Positions 33,825 through 42,214 of a DNA stretch of 64,000 nucleotides are shown in pieces; within the stretch, counting starts at the first letter, position 1, and every line of letters starts with the position of its first letter. The notes beneath the pieces are model-generated. The model did not search any database, had not been told where the DNA came from, and was given only the letters and a program-made list of their open reading frames with translations. The stretch lies in NCBI GenBank assembly GCA_937873315.1, contig CALMQX010000015.1:1-64000 (forward strand), read 5' to 3'. Position numbers and translations under genes: made by a program. The DNA comes from an uncultured Nostocoides sp. (GTDB lineage: Bacteria; Actinomycetota; Actinomycetes; Actinomycetales; Dermatophilaceae).

Positions 33825-33914
33825 TGGCGGTGGCGGTGGGATTTGAACCCACGGTGGACTTACGCCCACACACGCTTTCGAGGCGTGCTCCTTTGGCCGC
33901 TCGGACACGCCACC
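33825..33914 (-). tRNA. tRNA-Ser (anticodon CGA)
   Basis: Read on the minus strand: acceptor GGTGGCG pairs with CGCCACC, discriminator G, encoded CCA. Anticodon stem CACGC/GCGTG encloses CTCGAAA, giving anticodon CGA (decodes UCG). Long variable arm (TGTGGGCGTAAGTCCACC) and T-arm GTGGG TTCAAAT CCCAC. Confidence 0.95.
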
Positions 33915-33960
33915 GCCGACGAGGGTACCCGAGGTCGATCAGGCCCGCGAAATCTGCGGC

Positions 33961-34446
33961 CTAGTCACGATGCTGCGCGAAGAACTCCCTGAGCAGGTCC
34001 GCGCACTCCTGCGCGAGCACGCCGCCCACCACTTCGACTCGGTGGGTGGCACGTCGATCGCGCACCACATCCCACACCGAACCGCAGGCTCCGAGCTTGT
34101 CGTCCCACGCGCCGAGGACGACCCGATCGATCCGCGCGAGCATCAGCGCTCCCGCGCACATGGGGCAGGGCTCCAGAGTGACCACCAACGTGTGCCCGGT
34201 CAGGCGCCAACCGTCCGTATGCCGCCCCGCCGCCTGGCGCAGGGCCACCACTTCGGCGTGACCAAGCGGGTCCCCGTCACGCTCCCGAACATTCCAGCCC
34301 TCCCCCACGACCTGACCGTCCGGGTCGAGCACGAAGGCGCCCACAGGCACATCTGCGGACTCGCGCGAGCGGCCAGCGAGGTCCAGCGCGTGCCGCATCC
34401 ACCCGGCATACCCGCTCGAGGGCTCTGGACGCACAGGTGAGGTCAC
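33961..34446 (-). CDS. tadA: tRNA-specific adenosine deaminase
   Basis: 161-residue zinc deaminase that makes inosine-34 in tRNA-Arg(ACG). GHAEVVAL carries the zinc His and catalytic Glu, and TLEPCPMCAGAL the two zinc Cys. The C-terminal GGVLAQECADLLREFFAQHR is typical of TadA. GTG at 34446 is used; ATG at 34398 (MRHALDLAG) is the alternative and would leave a more comfortable gap to the divergent upp gene, which otherwise starts only 17 bp away. Confidence 0.9.
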   Translation of the reverse strand: MTSPVRPEPSSGYAGWMRHALDLAGRSRESADVPVGAFVLDPDGQVVGEGWNVRERDGDPLGHAEVVALRQAAGRHTDGWRLTGHTLVVTLEPCPMCAGALMLARIDRVVLGAWDDKLGACGSVWDVVRDRRATHRVEVVGGVLAQECADLLREFFAQHRD

Positions 34447-34462
34447 GCGGTAAGTTTCGCCT

Positions 34463-35101
34463 ATGCGCGTCCTTGTTGCCGACCACCCGCTCATCGCTCA
34501 CAAGCTGACCTACCTGCGCGACAAGCGCACGGACAGCCCGACCTTCCGGCGGCTGGCCGAGGAGTTGATGACCCTGCTCGCGTATGAGGCGACCCGCGAG
34601 GTCCGCGTCGAGCCGTTCGAGATCGAGACGCCGGTGGCGCCGACCACCGGGATCAAGCTCGGGTCCCCCAAGCCGCTGATCGTGCCGATTCTGCGTGCCG
34701 GGCTTGGGATGCTCGAGGGCATGGTGCGCCTGCTGCCCAGCGCCGAGGTGGGCTTCCTGGGGATGCAGCGCAACGAGGAGACCCTCGAGGCGACCACCTA
34801 CGCCAACCGCTTGCCCGATGACCTCACCGGCCGCCAGGTCTATGTCCTGGACCCGATGCTCGCCACCGGTGGCTCGATGGCGGACGCGATCCGCTTCCTC
34901 GTCGAACGCGGCGCCTCGGACATCACCGCGGTCTGCCTGCTCGCCGCACCCGAGGGCATCGAAAACCTCAAGGCCGCGCTGGCCGATGTCAGCCCGCCGA
35001 TCACCTTGGTCACCGGCGCCGTTGACGAGCGGCTCAATGAGCACGGATACATCGTTCCGGGCTTGGGCGACGCCGGGGACCGCCTGTACGGCGTGGTCTG
35101 A
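34463..35101 (+). CDS. upp: Uracil phosphoribosyltransferase
   Basis: 212-residue salvage enzyme that makes UMP from uracil and [24 protein letters not shown] at the N terminus, [26 protein letters not shown] (PRPP-binding loop) and [16 protein letters not shown] (uracil-binding end) are all intact. Length is normal for the family. Adjacent divergent tadA is a common neighbour in actinobacteria. Confidence 0.96.
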   Translation: MRVLVADHPLIAHKLTYLRDKRTDSPTFRRLAEELMTLLAYEATREVRVEPFEIETPVAPTTGIKLGSPKPLIVPILRAGLGMLEGMVRLLPSAEVGFLGMQRNEETLEATTYANRLPDDLTGRQVYVLDPMLATGGSMADAIRFLVERGASDITAVCLLAAPEGIENLKAALADVSPPITLVTGAVDERLNEHGYIVPGLGDAGDRLYGVV

Positions 35102-35246
35102 CCCACTCGTGTCCCAGCCCGCGATGGCGGAATGGCGACACGCCGAGGTCGCCGCCTCTCAGGTCACACCAGTCACATCCGGCACACTGTGCACAGCATG
35201 GGTATGCACTGGGCATGCCCGCCGACGCGCTGCAGGAGAGTTAGAC

Positions 35247-35414
35247 ATGCCCCCGATCAAGAAGATCGTGCTGTGGCTCCTGGTTGCCTTCCTGCTCTAC
35301 GCGGTCCTCACCTCCCCTGACTCCGCAGCCCGAATCTTCTCCTCGATCTGGGAGATCATCACCAACGGGCTGAGCAATATCGCGCGCTTCTTCGACCGCC
35401 TCATCGGCGGCTAA
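35247..35414 (+). CDS. Small single-pass membrane protein
   Basis: 55-residue protein: a short Lys-containing N terminus, one hydrophobic helix (KIVLWLLVAFLLYAVLT) and an amphipathic second half (SIWEIITNGLSNIARFFDRL). Ribosome site CAGGAGAG is 7-14 bases before the ATG. The PH-domain gene starts 2 bp after its stop, so the two are co-expressed. Function unknown to me. Confidence 0.75.
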   Translation: MPPIKKIVLWLLVAFLLYAVLTSPDSAARIFSSIWEIITNGLSNIARFFDRLIGG

Positions 35415-35416
35415 CG

Positions 35417-36331
35417 ATGAAGGCCGTCGTCCGCCGACGCGGCCCCAGGCTGCACCGAGAGTTGGCGAAGTACATCGTTCCCGGTGAGCGAGTGCTCCTC
35501 TCCGTGCGGCGGCACTGGTTCTCGCTCGCCCACGAGATTGCCTATGTGGCCATCGCCCTCTTCTTCGCGATCACCATCGACATCGCGGCACCCGCAAACG
35601 GGCGGCTGCTCTCCGATCTCGCTTGGTTCGCCTTCTGGGGCTCCTCGGCATGGCTGCTGTGGAACTACCTCAACTGGCGCAATGACTACTTCGTGGCGAC
35701 CGACAAGCGCTTCTTGCTCTTCTACGGATTCATCCGCCGCAAGGTCGCGATGATGCCGCTGGTCAAGGTCACCGACTTGACCTTCGATCGGCCGCTGATC
35801 GGGCGGATGCTCGGCTACGGCCACTTCGTCCTTGAATCCGCCGGCCAGGAGCAGGCGCTCGCACACATCGGCATGATCCCGGATGCCGATCACAACTACC
35901 GCCTGATCTGCAGCGAGCTCTTCGGTCGCTCGGGCGATGTCGACGTCGATGACATCGACTGGCGCGACGGTGGCGGCCCGCCCAGCGCCGGGCCCAACAG
36001 TGGCGGCCCCAACAGTGGCGGTGGATCTGGGCCAAGGCGCCCCGGGTCCCCCGACTCACCCGAGGCACCCGAATCGCCCTGGGAACCTGCGCAACCCCTT
36101 CGCGCGGCGCCTCGGTACGACGCCCGGCATGGGCATGGTGAGCTGGACGACGGGACGGGCATGCGGCATACCTCTGTGGACGAAGGCGCGACCATGCGGC
36201 AAACCGCGGCGGGCGAGGACAGCCTCGACGAGGCGAGCGATCCCTCCTGGTACCGCAGCGACCAGCGGCTCAGGCGACCGCTCACGCCGGACACCGGCGA
36301 GGTGCTCTACGTGCCGCGCGAATGGTCCTAA
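35417..36331 (+). CDS. Bacterial PH-domain membrane protein
   Basis: 304-residue protein. Two membrane helices (SLAHEIAYVAIALFFAITI and LLSDLAWFAFWGSSAWLLWN) precede a bacterial PH (YdbS-like) domain, WRNDYFVATDKRFLLFYGFI then RRKVAMMPLVKVTDLTFDR. The last ~140 residues are disordered, rich in Gly, Pro, Ser and Asp, with tandem GPNSGG units. Start follows the small membrane protein by 2 bp. Localised at the cytoplasmic membrane; function not established for the family. A palindromic element lies right behind its stop. Confidence 0.83.
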   Translation: MKAVVRRRGPRLHRELAKYIVPGERVLLSVRRHWFSLAHEIAYVAIALFFAITIDIAAPANGRLLSDLAWFAFWGSSAWLLWNYLNWRNDYFVATDKRFLLFYGFIRRKVAMMPLVKVTDLTFDRPLIGRMLGYGHFVLESAGQEQALAHIGMIPDADHNYRLICSELFGRSGDVDVDDIDWRDGGGPPSAGPNSGGPNSGGGSGPRRPGSPDSPEAPESPWEPAQPLRAAPRYDARHGHGELDDGTGMRHTSVDEGATMRQTAAGEDSLDEASDPSWYRSDQRLRRPLTPDTGEVLYVPREWS

Positions 36332-36337
36332 CTCACC

Positions 36338-36409
36338 TCAACTTTCCCGCCGGATGCCGGAACCTTGTGGTTGGGGCCCCTTGTAAGGGACCCCAACCAC
36401 AAGGTTCCG
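36338..36409 (+). repeat. Palindromic repeat element, copy 2, with flank motif
   Basis: Flank CTCAACTTTCCCGCC and GATGCC precede arms at 36358-36376 and 36391-36409 (CGGAACCTTGTGGTTGGGG and its exact reverse complement, 19 bp). The 14-base centre pairs on after one C-A mismatch (CCCTT-GT-AAGGG), giving a hairpin of about 24 pairs. Same orientation as copy 1. It begins 7 bp after the PH-gene stop, so it may also serve as a terminator there, but no T tract follows. Confidence 0.92.
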
Positions 36410-36445
36410 ACCCCCAGTTCAGGGGGCCTGGCTCATTACCGGCGG

Positions 36446-36473
36446 GTATCCACAAGGGGCCTCGTTATCCACA
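36446..36473 (+). promoter_or_regulatory. Two DnaA-box-like sequences upstream of the AbiEi/DUF559 gene
   Basis: GTATCCACA (36446-36454) and TTATCCACA (36465-36473) stand in direct repeat 10 bp apart. The second is a perfect E. coli-type DnaA box. Only two boxes and no AT-rich unwinding region are seen, so this is not a replication origin. The pair could be regulatory for the gene that begins at 36525, or chance. Confidence 0.4.
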
Positions 36474-36524
36474 GCCCAGCCCCCGCCCGCGCGCCGACAG
36501 CACGGGGCACCGCAACCTAGGGAA

Positions 36525-37439
36525 ATGGACTCACTCGACCCGAGCCTGCTCAGCCTCGCCGCCACACAGCATTCCATGATCACGACCTCGCAAGCGGCCA
36601 GCTTCGGGCTCGGACCGGCGGCCCTGGTTCACCTCGTCCGAAGCGGCGCCTTGGAGCACCCAGCGCGGGGGCTGTATGCCGTGGCCTCCATGCGCGCGGC
36701 AACCGCCGAGGTGCGCCACCGGCAGCTGTCCGCCGGTGCGCTGATGCTGTATCCCGATGGTGCGCTCTCGGGAGTGAGCGCGGTGCTTGCTCACGGCCTC
36801 CCGGTATGGGGCGTGGATCTGCGCACTCCATATGTTCGGCGGCCGGTTGATCGCCATCGGGGCGCGGTGGGTATTCACATCCTCGGCGGGCTGGACGAAG
36901 TCGAGACCGCCGATGCGCAACGATGCGAGCCCCTGGACTTGGCGCTCGTGGAGTTGGCCATGACCTGGGGCGTCGTTCCTGGGGTCGTGAGCGCGGATGC
37001 CGCCCTCCAGCGCGGCCTGGTGACGCGGGATGCGTTGGCCGAGAGGTTGCGCCGGGTCGCACAATGGCCCCGCTCGAGCCGGGCGCGCGCCATGGTCGCT
37101 CTGTCCGATGGCCGCTCGGAGTCGGTCGGCGAGTCGCGCTGTCGGATCATGTTGCAGGCCAACGGCATACCGCTGGTTCCGCAGGTCACGATGATGGATC
37201 GGCGCACGGGAAAGGTCATTCGCGCTGACTTCGTCGTCGAAGGGACCAAGGTGATCATCGAGTTCGATGGGCGGATGAAGTATGCCGATGGCGATGCAAC
37301 GACATTGTGGGACGAGAAGCGCCGCGAGGACTGGTTGCGCGCTCAGGGCTATGTCGTGGTTCGCCTGACGTGGGCCGATCTGGAGCACCCCGAGCGCGCG
37401 GTGGCAAAGGTCCGGCGCGCGATGGCGAGCGCGGCGTAA
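36525..37439 (+). CDS. AbiEi-like antitoxin domain fused to DUF559 nuclease-like domain
   Basis: 304-residue protein. The N terminus (LSLAATQHSMITTSQAASFG, LGPAALVHLVRSGALEHPAR, then GLYAV) is an AbiEi/AbiGi-type winged helix. The C-terminal ~100 residues carry IRADFVVEGTKVIIEFDGRM and EKRREDWLRAQGYVVVRLTW, the DUF559 (Vsr-like PD-(D/E)XK) core. Such fusions are abundant in actinobacteria and are labelled type IV antitoxins, but no nucleotidyltransferase toxin is adjacent, so a toxin-antitoxin pair is not shown. The gene sits between two inverted copies of the palindromic element. Confidence 0.8.
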   Translation: MDSLDPSLLSLAATQHSMITTSQAASFGLGPAALVHLVRSGALEHPARGLYAVASMRAATAEVRHRQLSAGALMLYPDGALSGVSAVLAHGLPVWGVDLRTPYVRRPVDRHRGAVGIHILGGLDEVETADAQRCEPLDLALVELAMTWGVVPGVVSADAALQRGLVTRDALAERLRRVAQWPRSSRARAMVALSDGRSESVGESRCRIMLQANGIPLVPQVTMMDRRTGKVIRADFVVEGTKVIIEFDGRMKYADGDATTLWDEKRREDWLRAQGYVVVRLTWADLEHPERAVAKVRRAMASAA

Positions 37440-37441
37440 GC

Positions 37442-37570
37442 GTGCGCGATTGCGCCGGATGCGCCCTGTGCGCCGTATGCGCCGTATGCGCCGTGTGCGC
37501 CGTGTGCGCCGTGTGCGCCCGATTGCGCCCTGTGCGCCGTATGCGCTGTATGCGCCGATCGCGCCGTACT
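37442..37570 (+). repeat. Tandem array of nonamer TGCGCCGTR
   Basis: About 14 units of nine bases directly behind the AbiEi/DUF559 stop. The central units (37469-37517) are nearly perfect alternations of TGCGCCGTA and TGCGCCGTG; the outer ones are degenerate (TGCGCCGGA, TGCGCTGTA, TGCGCCGAT). It ends 7 bp before the third palindrome. The nine-base period keeps reading frames open on both strands, but no start or ribosome site suggests it is translated. Confidence 0.9.
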
Positions 37571-37576
37571 TGGGGT

Positions 37577-37660
37577 CGGAACCTTGTGGTTGGGGCCCCT
37601 TACAAGGGGCCCCAACCACAAGGTTCCGGCATCAGGCGGGAAACGTGAGGCGCGTGGGAG
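37577..37660 (-). repeat. Palindromic repeat element, copy 3, with flank motif
   Basis: A 52-bp perfect palindrome (arms 37577-37601 and 37604-37628, 25 bp each, with AC at the centre). Arms start CGGAACCTTGTGGTTGGGG as in copy 2, and the central pairs are intact here (CCCCTT/AAGGGG). The flank motif lies on the right as GCATCAGGCGGGAAACGTG, the reverse complement of the copies 1 and 2 flank, so this copy is inverted. A second degenerate flank unit follows (CGCCGGAAACGTGCGGCGCG at about 37669). Confidence 0.93.
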
Positions 37661-37695
37661 AGGAGGCGCGCCGGAAACGTGCGGCGCGTGAGACA

Positions 37696-39129
37696 TCAGA
37701 GGGCCGCGATGATGTCCTCGACCCGTGCCTTGGCGTCGCCGAAGAGCATCGAGGTGTTCTCCTTGAAGAACAGCGGATTCTGCACACCGGCATAGCCCGT
37801 GGCCATCGAGCGCTTGAACACGATGACGTCCTTGGCCTTCCACACGTGCAGCACCGGCATACCGGCGATCGGCGAACCGGGCTCATCGATGGCCGCGGGA
37901 TTGACCGTGTCATTCGCCCCGATCACGAGCACGACGTCGGTGTCGTCGAAGTCGTCATTGATCTCGTCCATCTCCAGCACGATGTCGTAAGGGACCTTCG
38001 CCTCGGCCAGCAGCACGTTCATATGCCCAGGCAGTCGCCCGGCCACCGGGTGGATCCCGAAGCGGACATCGATGTCCTTGGCTCGCAGCTGCCGGGTGAG
38101 CTCAGCGACCGCATGCTGGGCCTGCGCTGTGGCCATGCCATAGCCCGGCGTGATGATGACCGAGCGAGCGCTGGTCAGCAACGAGGCAACCCCAGCAGCC
38201 GCGATTTCGCGGTGCTCGCCATAGTCCTCACCGGAGCCGGCAGATGAGCCCGCCTCCACACCAAAGCCTCCCGAGATCACCGAGAAGAACGAACGGTTCA
38301 TCGCGCGGCACATGATGTAGGACAGGTAGGCACCAGAAGAGCCCACGAGCGCGCCCGTGATGATGAGCAGGTCGTTGTTGAGCAGGAATCCGGCAGCTGC
38401 CGCAGCCCACCCGGAGTAGCTATTGAGCATCGACACCACGACCGGCATATCGCCGCCGCCGATCGAGGAAACCAGGTGCCAGCCCAGGAAGAGCGCCAGC
38501 AGCGTCATGATGCCCAGGATCGACTGCCGCCCCAGCGTGGCGTCGGCATCCATCACCACATAAACCACGGTCAACGCGATCGACACCAGAATGATGCTCA
38601 GGTTGACCTGGGTGTGCCTAGGGAGCATCCGGGGCGCACTGCCGATCCGGGCCGAGAGCTTGAGATACGCCACGATCGACCCGGTGAAGGTCACCGCCCC
38701 GATGAAGACCCCGACAAACACCTCGACGTCGTGGATGGTCGGGTATGCCGCGCCTTCGTACGAGCTATTCCAGCCGACAAGCACAGCGGCCAAGCCGACA
38801 AAGGAGTGCAGGATCGCAATGAGCTCGGGCATCTGAGTCATCTCGACCCGCCGGGCCACGGTGATGCCGACGCCAGCCGCAATCACCACGGCCGGAAGAA
38901 TCCACCCCAGACCAGCGAGCCCCGAACCGTGGCTGACCAGCTCACCGTCCACGGTGGTGCCGCCAGTCGCCGCCAGGACCGTCGCCACCAGCGCGATGGC
39001 CATCCCGGTCATGCCATACCGATTGCCCATCCGGGCGGTCTCGTGCTTGGAGAGTCCCGACAGCGCGAGGATGAAGAGCAGGCCCGCAACGATGTAGGCG
39101 CCCTGGAGGATGGTGTAACTGATCGTCAT
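37696..39129 (-). CDS. pntB: Proton-translocating NAD(P) transhydrogenase, beta subunit
   Basis: 477-residue subunit of the membrane transhydrogenase that makes NADPH from NADH using the proton gradient. About eight to nine helices form the N-terminal membrane part ([34 protein letters not shown]). The C-terminal NADP-binding domain III has [66 protein letters not shown] and [13 protein letters not shown] overlaps the pntA stop by four bases. Family-normal length. Confidence 0.95.
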   Translation of the reverse strand: MTISYTILQGAYIVAGLLFILALSGLSKHETARMGNRYGMTGMAIALVATVLAATGGTTVDGELVSHGSGLAGLGWILPAVVIAAGVGITVARRVEMTQMPELIAILHSFVGLAAVLVGWNSSYEGAAYPTIHDVEVFVGVFIGAVTFTGSIVAYLKLSARIGSAPRMLPRHTQVNLSIILVSIALTVVYVVMDADATLGRQSILGIMTLLALFLGWHLVSSIGGGDMPVVVSMLNSYSGWAAAAAGFLLNNDLLIITGALVGSSGAYLSYIMCRAMNRSFFSVISGGFGVEAGSSAGSGEDYGEHREIAAAGVASLLTSARSVIITPGYGMATAQAQHAVAELTRQLRAKDIDVRFGIHPVAGRLPGHMNVLLAEAKVPYDIVLEMDEINDDFDDTDVVLVIGANDTVNPAAIDEPGSPIAGMPVLHVWKAKDVIVFKRSMATGYAGVQNPLFFKENTSMLFGDAKARVEDIIAAL

Positions 39130-40664
39130 CGCGCGACATCCTCCCGCTTGAACATCTCAAGCATTCGGGCAGTCACGGTGAAGCCTCCGAAGATATTGAT
39201 ACTCGCGACCAATACAGCGATGACCGCGAGCACCGACACCCATACGTGCCCATGGCCGACTTGCAGGAGCGCCCCGACGACGATGATGCCGCTGATCGCA
39301 TTAGTCACTGACATCAGCGGGGTGTGCAACGCGTGATGCACATTGCCAATGACGTAGAAGCCAATCACCACGGACAGCATGAAGACCATGAAGTGCCCGA
39401 GGAAGGCCGGCGGCGAGACCGCCGAGATGAGCAGGAATGCCGCCGCGGCGCCCAGGATCAGCCCCAGCCGCTTGGCCTGCGACATCGGGGGCTTGGCGGC
39501 AGCGGCTTGAACCGGCTGAGCCACAGCGGCCGCAGGAGCCGCCGAGACGCTGACCGGCGGTGGCGGCCAGAGCACCTCGCCCTCGCGTACGACGGTCATG
39601 CCCCGCTGGACCACGTCCTCGAGGTCCAGGACCAGTTCGCCGTCCTTCTCGGGGGTCAACAGCTTGAGCAAGTTGACCAGATTCGTGCCGAAGAGTTGCG
39701 AGGCCTGGGTGGGCAGTCTGCCGGGGAGGTCGGTGTAACCCAGGATGGTCACCCCGTTGTCCGTGACGACGCGCTGGTCGGCGATCGAGCCGGCAACATT
39801 GCCGCCATTGCTGGCCGCCATGTCGACGATCACCGAGCCAGGCTTCATCGAGGCCACCATCTCCTCGGTGATGAGCCGAGGAGCGGGCTTCCCGGGGATC
39901 AACGCCGTCGTGATGATGATGTCGACGTCCTTGGCTTGCGCGGCATACAGCTCGGCGGCCTTGCGATTGAAGTCCTCGCCCATCTCTTTGGCGTAGCCGT
40001 CGGTGGACACCTCGGTCTCGACATCGACCCGCAGGAAGTCTCCGCCCATCGACTCCACCTGATCGGCGACCTCGGGGCGGGCGTCGAAGGCGCGCACGAT
40101 CGCGCCCAGCGAGCTCGCGGTGCCGATCGCGGCCAGCCCGGCAACGCCGGCACCGACGATCAGGACTTTGGCGGGCGGCACCTTGCCCGCAGCGGTGACC
40201 TGGCCGGTGAAGAACGAGCCGAACTCGTGCGCGGCCTCAAGGACGGCACGGTAGCCGCCGATATTGGCCATCGAGGAGAGCACATCCAGGCTCTGAGCGC
40301 GCGAGATGCGGGGAACGGCATCCATCGCCAGGGCGGTGACACCACGCTCGGCGAGGGCCTCAACGAGTTCCGGATTGATGGCCGGGGCCAGGGTGGACAC
40401 CACGGTTTGCCCGGCGTGTAGCCGGTCCAACTCGGTCGCGGCCGGAGCGTTGACTTTGAGGATGATGTCGCACTTCCAGACACCCTGCGTAATGACATCG
40501 GCCCCAGCGTCGCGATACGCGTCATCGGTAAAACTGGCTGCGGCTCCGGCCCCGGACTCGATGAACACGGCATAGCCGAGCCCAGTGAGTTGCTCAACGG
40601 TCTTGGGGGTGGCGGCAACTCGACGCTCGCCGGGCTTGGACTCCTTGGGCACACCGATGCGCAC
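39126..40664 (-). CDS. pntA: Proton-translocating NAD(P) transhydrogenase, alpha subunit
   Basis: 512-residue alpha subunit as one chain (PntA1 plus PntA2). The NAD-binding domain I contains [40 protein letters not shown] and [20 protein letters not shown]; an Ala/Pro-rich linker (about residues 380-415) leads to a membrane segment of four helices. GTG at 40664 is preferred because AGGAGG lies six bases upstream; the in-frame ATG at 40682 would include that ribosome site in the coding region. First gene of the pntAB operon. Confidence 0.95.
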   Translation of the reverse strand: MRIGVPKESKPGERRVAATPKTVEQLTGLGYAVFIESGAGAAASFTDDAYRDAGADVITQGVWKCDIILKVNAPAATELDRLHAGQTVVSTLAPAINPELVEALAERGVTALAMDAVPRISRAQSLDVLSSMANIGGYRAVLEAAHEFGSFFTGQVTAAGKVPPAKVLIVGAGVAGLAAIGTASSLGAIVRAFDARPEVADQVESMGGDFLRVDVETEVSTDGYAKEMGEDFNRKAAELYAAQAKDVDIIITTALIPGKPAPRLITEEMVASMKPGSVIVDMAASNGGNVAGSIADQRVVTDNGVTILGYTDLPGRLPTQASQLFGTNLVNLLKLLTPEKDGELVLDLEDVVQRGMTVVREGEVLWPPPPVSVSAAPAAAVAQPVQAAAAKPPMSQAKRLGLILGAAAAFLLISAVSPPAFLGHFMVFMLSVVIGFYVIGNVHHALHTPLMSVTNAISGIIVVGALLQVGHGHVWVSVLAVIAVLVASINIFGGFTVTARMLEMFKREDVAR

Positions 40665-40777
40665 GGAGGCCTCCTCTCGCACTTGCGGTTACCCCGAACC
40701 TATCGGGTATGCCGCGCCGCGGGCACCATTGGGGTCGAGTGAGTCGAGGGCAAGGTGCTCGCGGAGCGGCTTCCGGC

Positions 40778-42172
40778 TCAGCTGGGCTTGGGGGCACCCG
40801 GTCGGGCGTACCTCATCCACGTGATGACAAGGCACATGAGCGCCCAGGCGATGCCGATGATGAAGAATGTCTTCGCCCCGAGCCCGACCAGACCCACGCC
40901 GAAGAGGAAGGGCCCGAAGGCCGCAATGGCCGCGGTCCACCCGATGACACCTCCAGCCTGACGGCGTTCGAAGATCATCGGCATCTGCTTGAAGGTGGAG
41001 GCGTTGCCAATCCCGGCGAAGAGGAAGATCGCCAACATGCCGTACAGGAAGCGGGTGAACCCCGCATCCAAGGTCGCCGCTGAGGTGGTGTCGGGCGTGA
41101 GGCCACCAATGGTGTACGCAATCGATCCGACGAGACCGAGCCCGGAGATCAGGGTCCAGATCGCGCCACCCATCTTGTCCGTGAGGGGCGAGAAAGCGAA
41201 CCGAGCAATGGCACCGATGAGCGGCCCGAGGAAGACGAACTTCACCGGGTCGGGCACGGCATAGCCCTCGATCAGCAACTGCGCCGAGGCACCTGCGCCC
41301 TTGACGATGTCGGCATTGCCGGCGCCATAGAGGTTGTTCATGAGCAGGCCGAACTGGGCGGACAGACCGGAGAAGGTTCCGAAGGTCATGATGTAGAGCA
41401 GGGTCATCCACCAGGTGTCCTGGTTGGCGAAGATGTCGAACTGCTGCCGGAGGTTGGCCTTGACGGGGACCGACTTGAGCATCGTCCAGGCGAGCAGGGC
41501 GCCGATGACCATGAGGGGGATCCACACGAAGGCGGCGTTCTGGAACCACACCGACTTATCTGGCTTACCGGGCGTCTTGAGCATCTGCGAGCCGCCGAAG
41601 ATCGCCAACCCGCTCAGCGCGATGAGGTAGGGCGTCGCCAACTGGACGATGGAAACACCCAGGTTGCCGATACCTGCCTGCAGCCCGAGGGCGGTGCCCT
41701 GCTTGCTGCGCGGGAAGAAGTACGAGGTCGAGGGCATGAAGCCGGAGAACGCTCCGCCACCGATGCCAGCGAGGAAGGCCAAGACCATGAGTTCCCAGTA
41801 CGGCGAGGACGGCGACTGCACGCGCACTCCCCAGCCCAAAGTGGAGGCGATGAGAAGCAAGGTCGTGAGCGAGACCATCTTGCGAGTGCCCATGATGGGC
41901 GGCAGCACCATCCAGATCAGGCGCATGATGCCGGCGGACAGGCCGGGCATGGCGGCCATCCAGTAGAGCTCGCTCTTGGTGAACGTGTAGCCGAGCGCAT
42001 TCAGCTTGGGGATGATCGCGCTGGGCAGGAACCAGGCAATGAAGGCCAGGGTGAGGCAGAAGGTGGTGATCCAGAGGGTCTTCCAGGCCAGCGAGCGGTC
42101 CCAATTCGGGCCCTCGGGGTCCCAGACCTCCAGCCACTCGCCGGAGCGAGCGGTTGTCGGGGTGGTGGACAT
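40778..42172 (-). CDS. narK: Nitrate/nitrite MFS transporter, NarK type (second copy)
   Basis: 464-residue, 12-helix major facilitator. It has an extended N terminus (WDPEGPNWDRSLAWKTLWIT), FSGFMPSTSYFFPRSKQGTA (nitrate-signature region after helix 5), GIGNLGVSIVQLATP and GPLIGAIARFAFSPLTDKMG (loop motif). The type resembles NarK2 nitrate/nitrite antiporters, while its partner upstream resembles NarK1 nitrate/proton symporters; paired NarK1-NarK2 are common in denitrifiers. It follows its partner by 42 bp in the same orientation. Confidence 0.88.
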   Translation of the reverse strand: MSTTPTTARSGEWLEVWDPEGPNWDRSLAWKTLWITTFCLTLAFIAWFLPSAIIPKLNALGYTFTKSELYWMAAMPGLSAGIMRLIWMVLPPIMGTRKMVSLTTLLLIASTLGWGVRVQSPSSPYWELMVLAFLAGIGGGAFSGFMPSTSYFFPRSKQGTALGLQAGIGNLGVSIVQLATPYLIALSGLAIFGGSQMLKTPGKPDKSVWFQNAAFVWIPLMVIGALLAWTMLKSVPVKANLRQQFDIFANQDTWWMTLLYIMTFGTFSGLSAQFGLLMNNLYGAGNADIVKGAGASAQLLIEGYAVPDPVKFVFLGPLIGAIARFAFSPLTDKMGGAIWTLISGLGLVGSIAYTIGGLTPDTTSAATLDAGFTRFLYGMLAIFLFAGIGNASTFKQMPMIFERRQAGGVIGWTAAIAAFGPFLFGVGLVGLGAKTFFIIGIAWALMCLVITWMRYARPGAPKPS

Positions 42173-42214
42173 GTGTGTCTCCTTGGTGGCGGTGGCGTAT
42201 GCCGGGTGGCCGGG

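Noticed and set aside
36446-36473. Replication origin suggested by TTATCCACA boxes
   Set aside because: Only two boxes, no AT-rich unwinding element, no dnaA or dnaN nearby.
37442-37570. Possible CRISPR or minisatellite-coded peptide in the nonamer array
   Set aside because: Units are nine bases without unique spacers and no cas genes are near; open frames result only from the period being a multiple of three.
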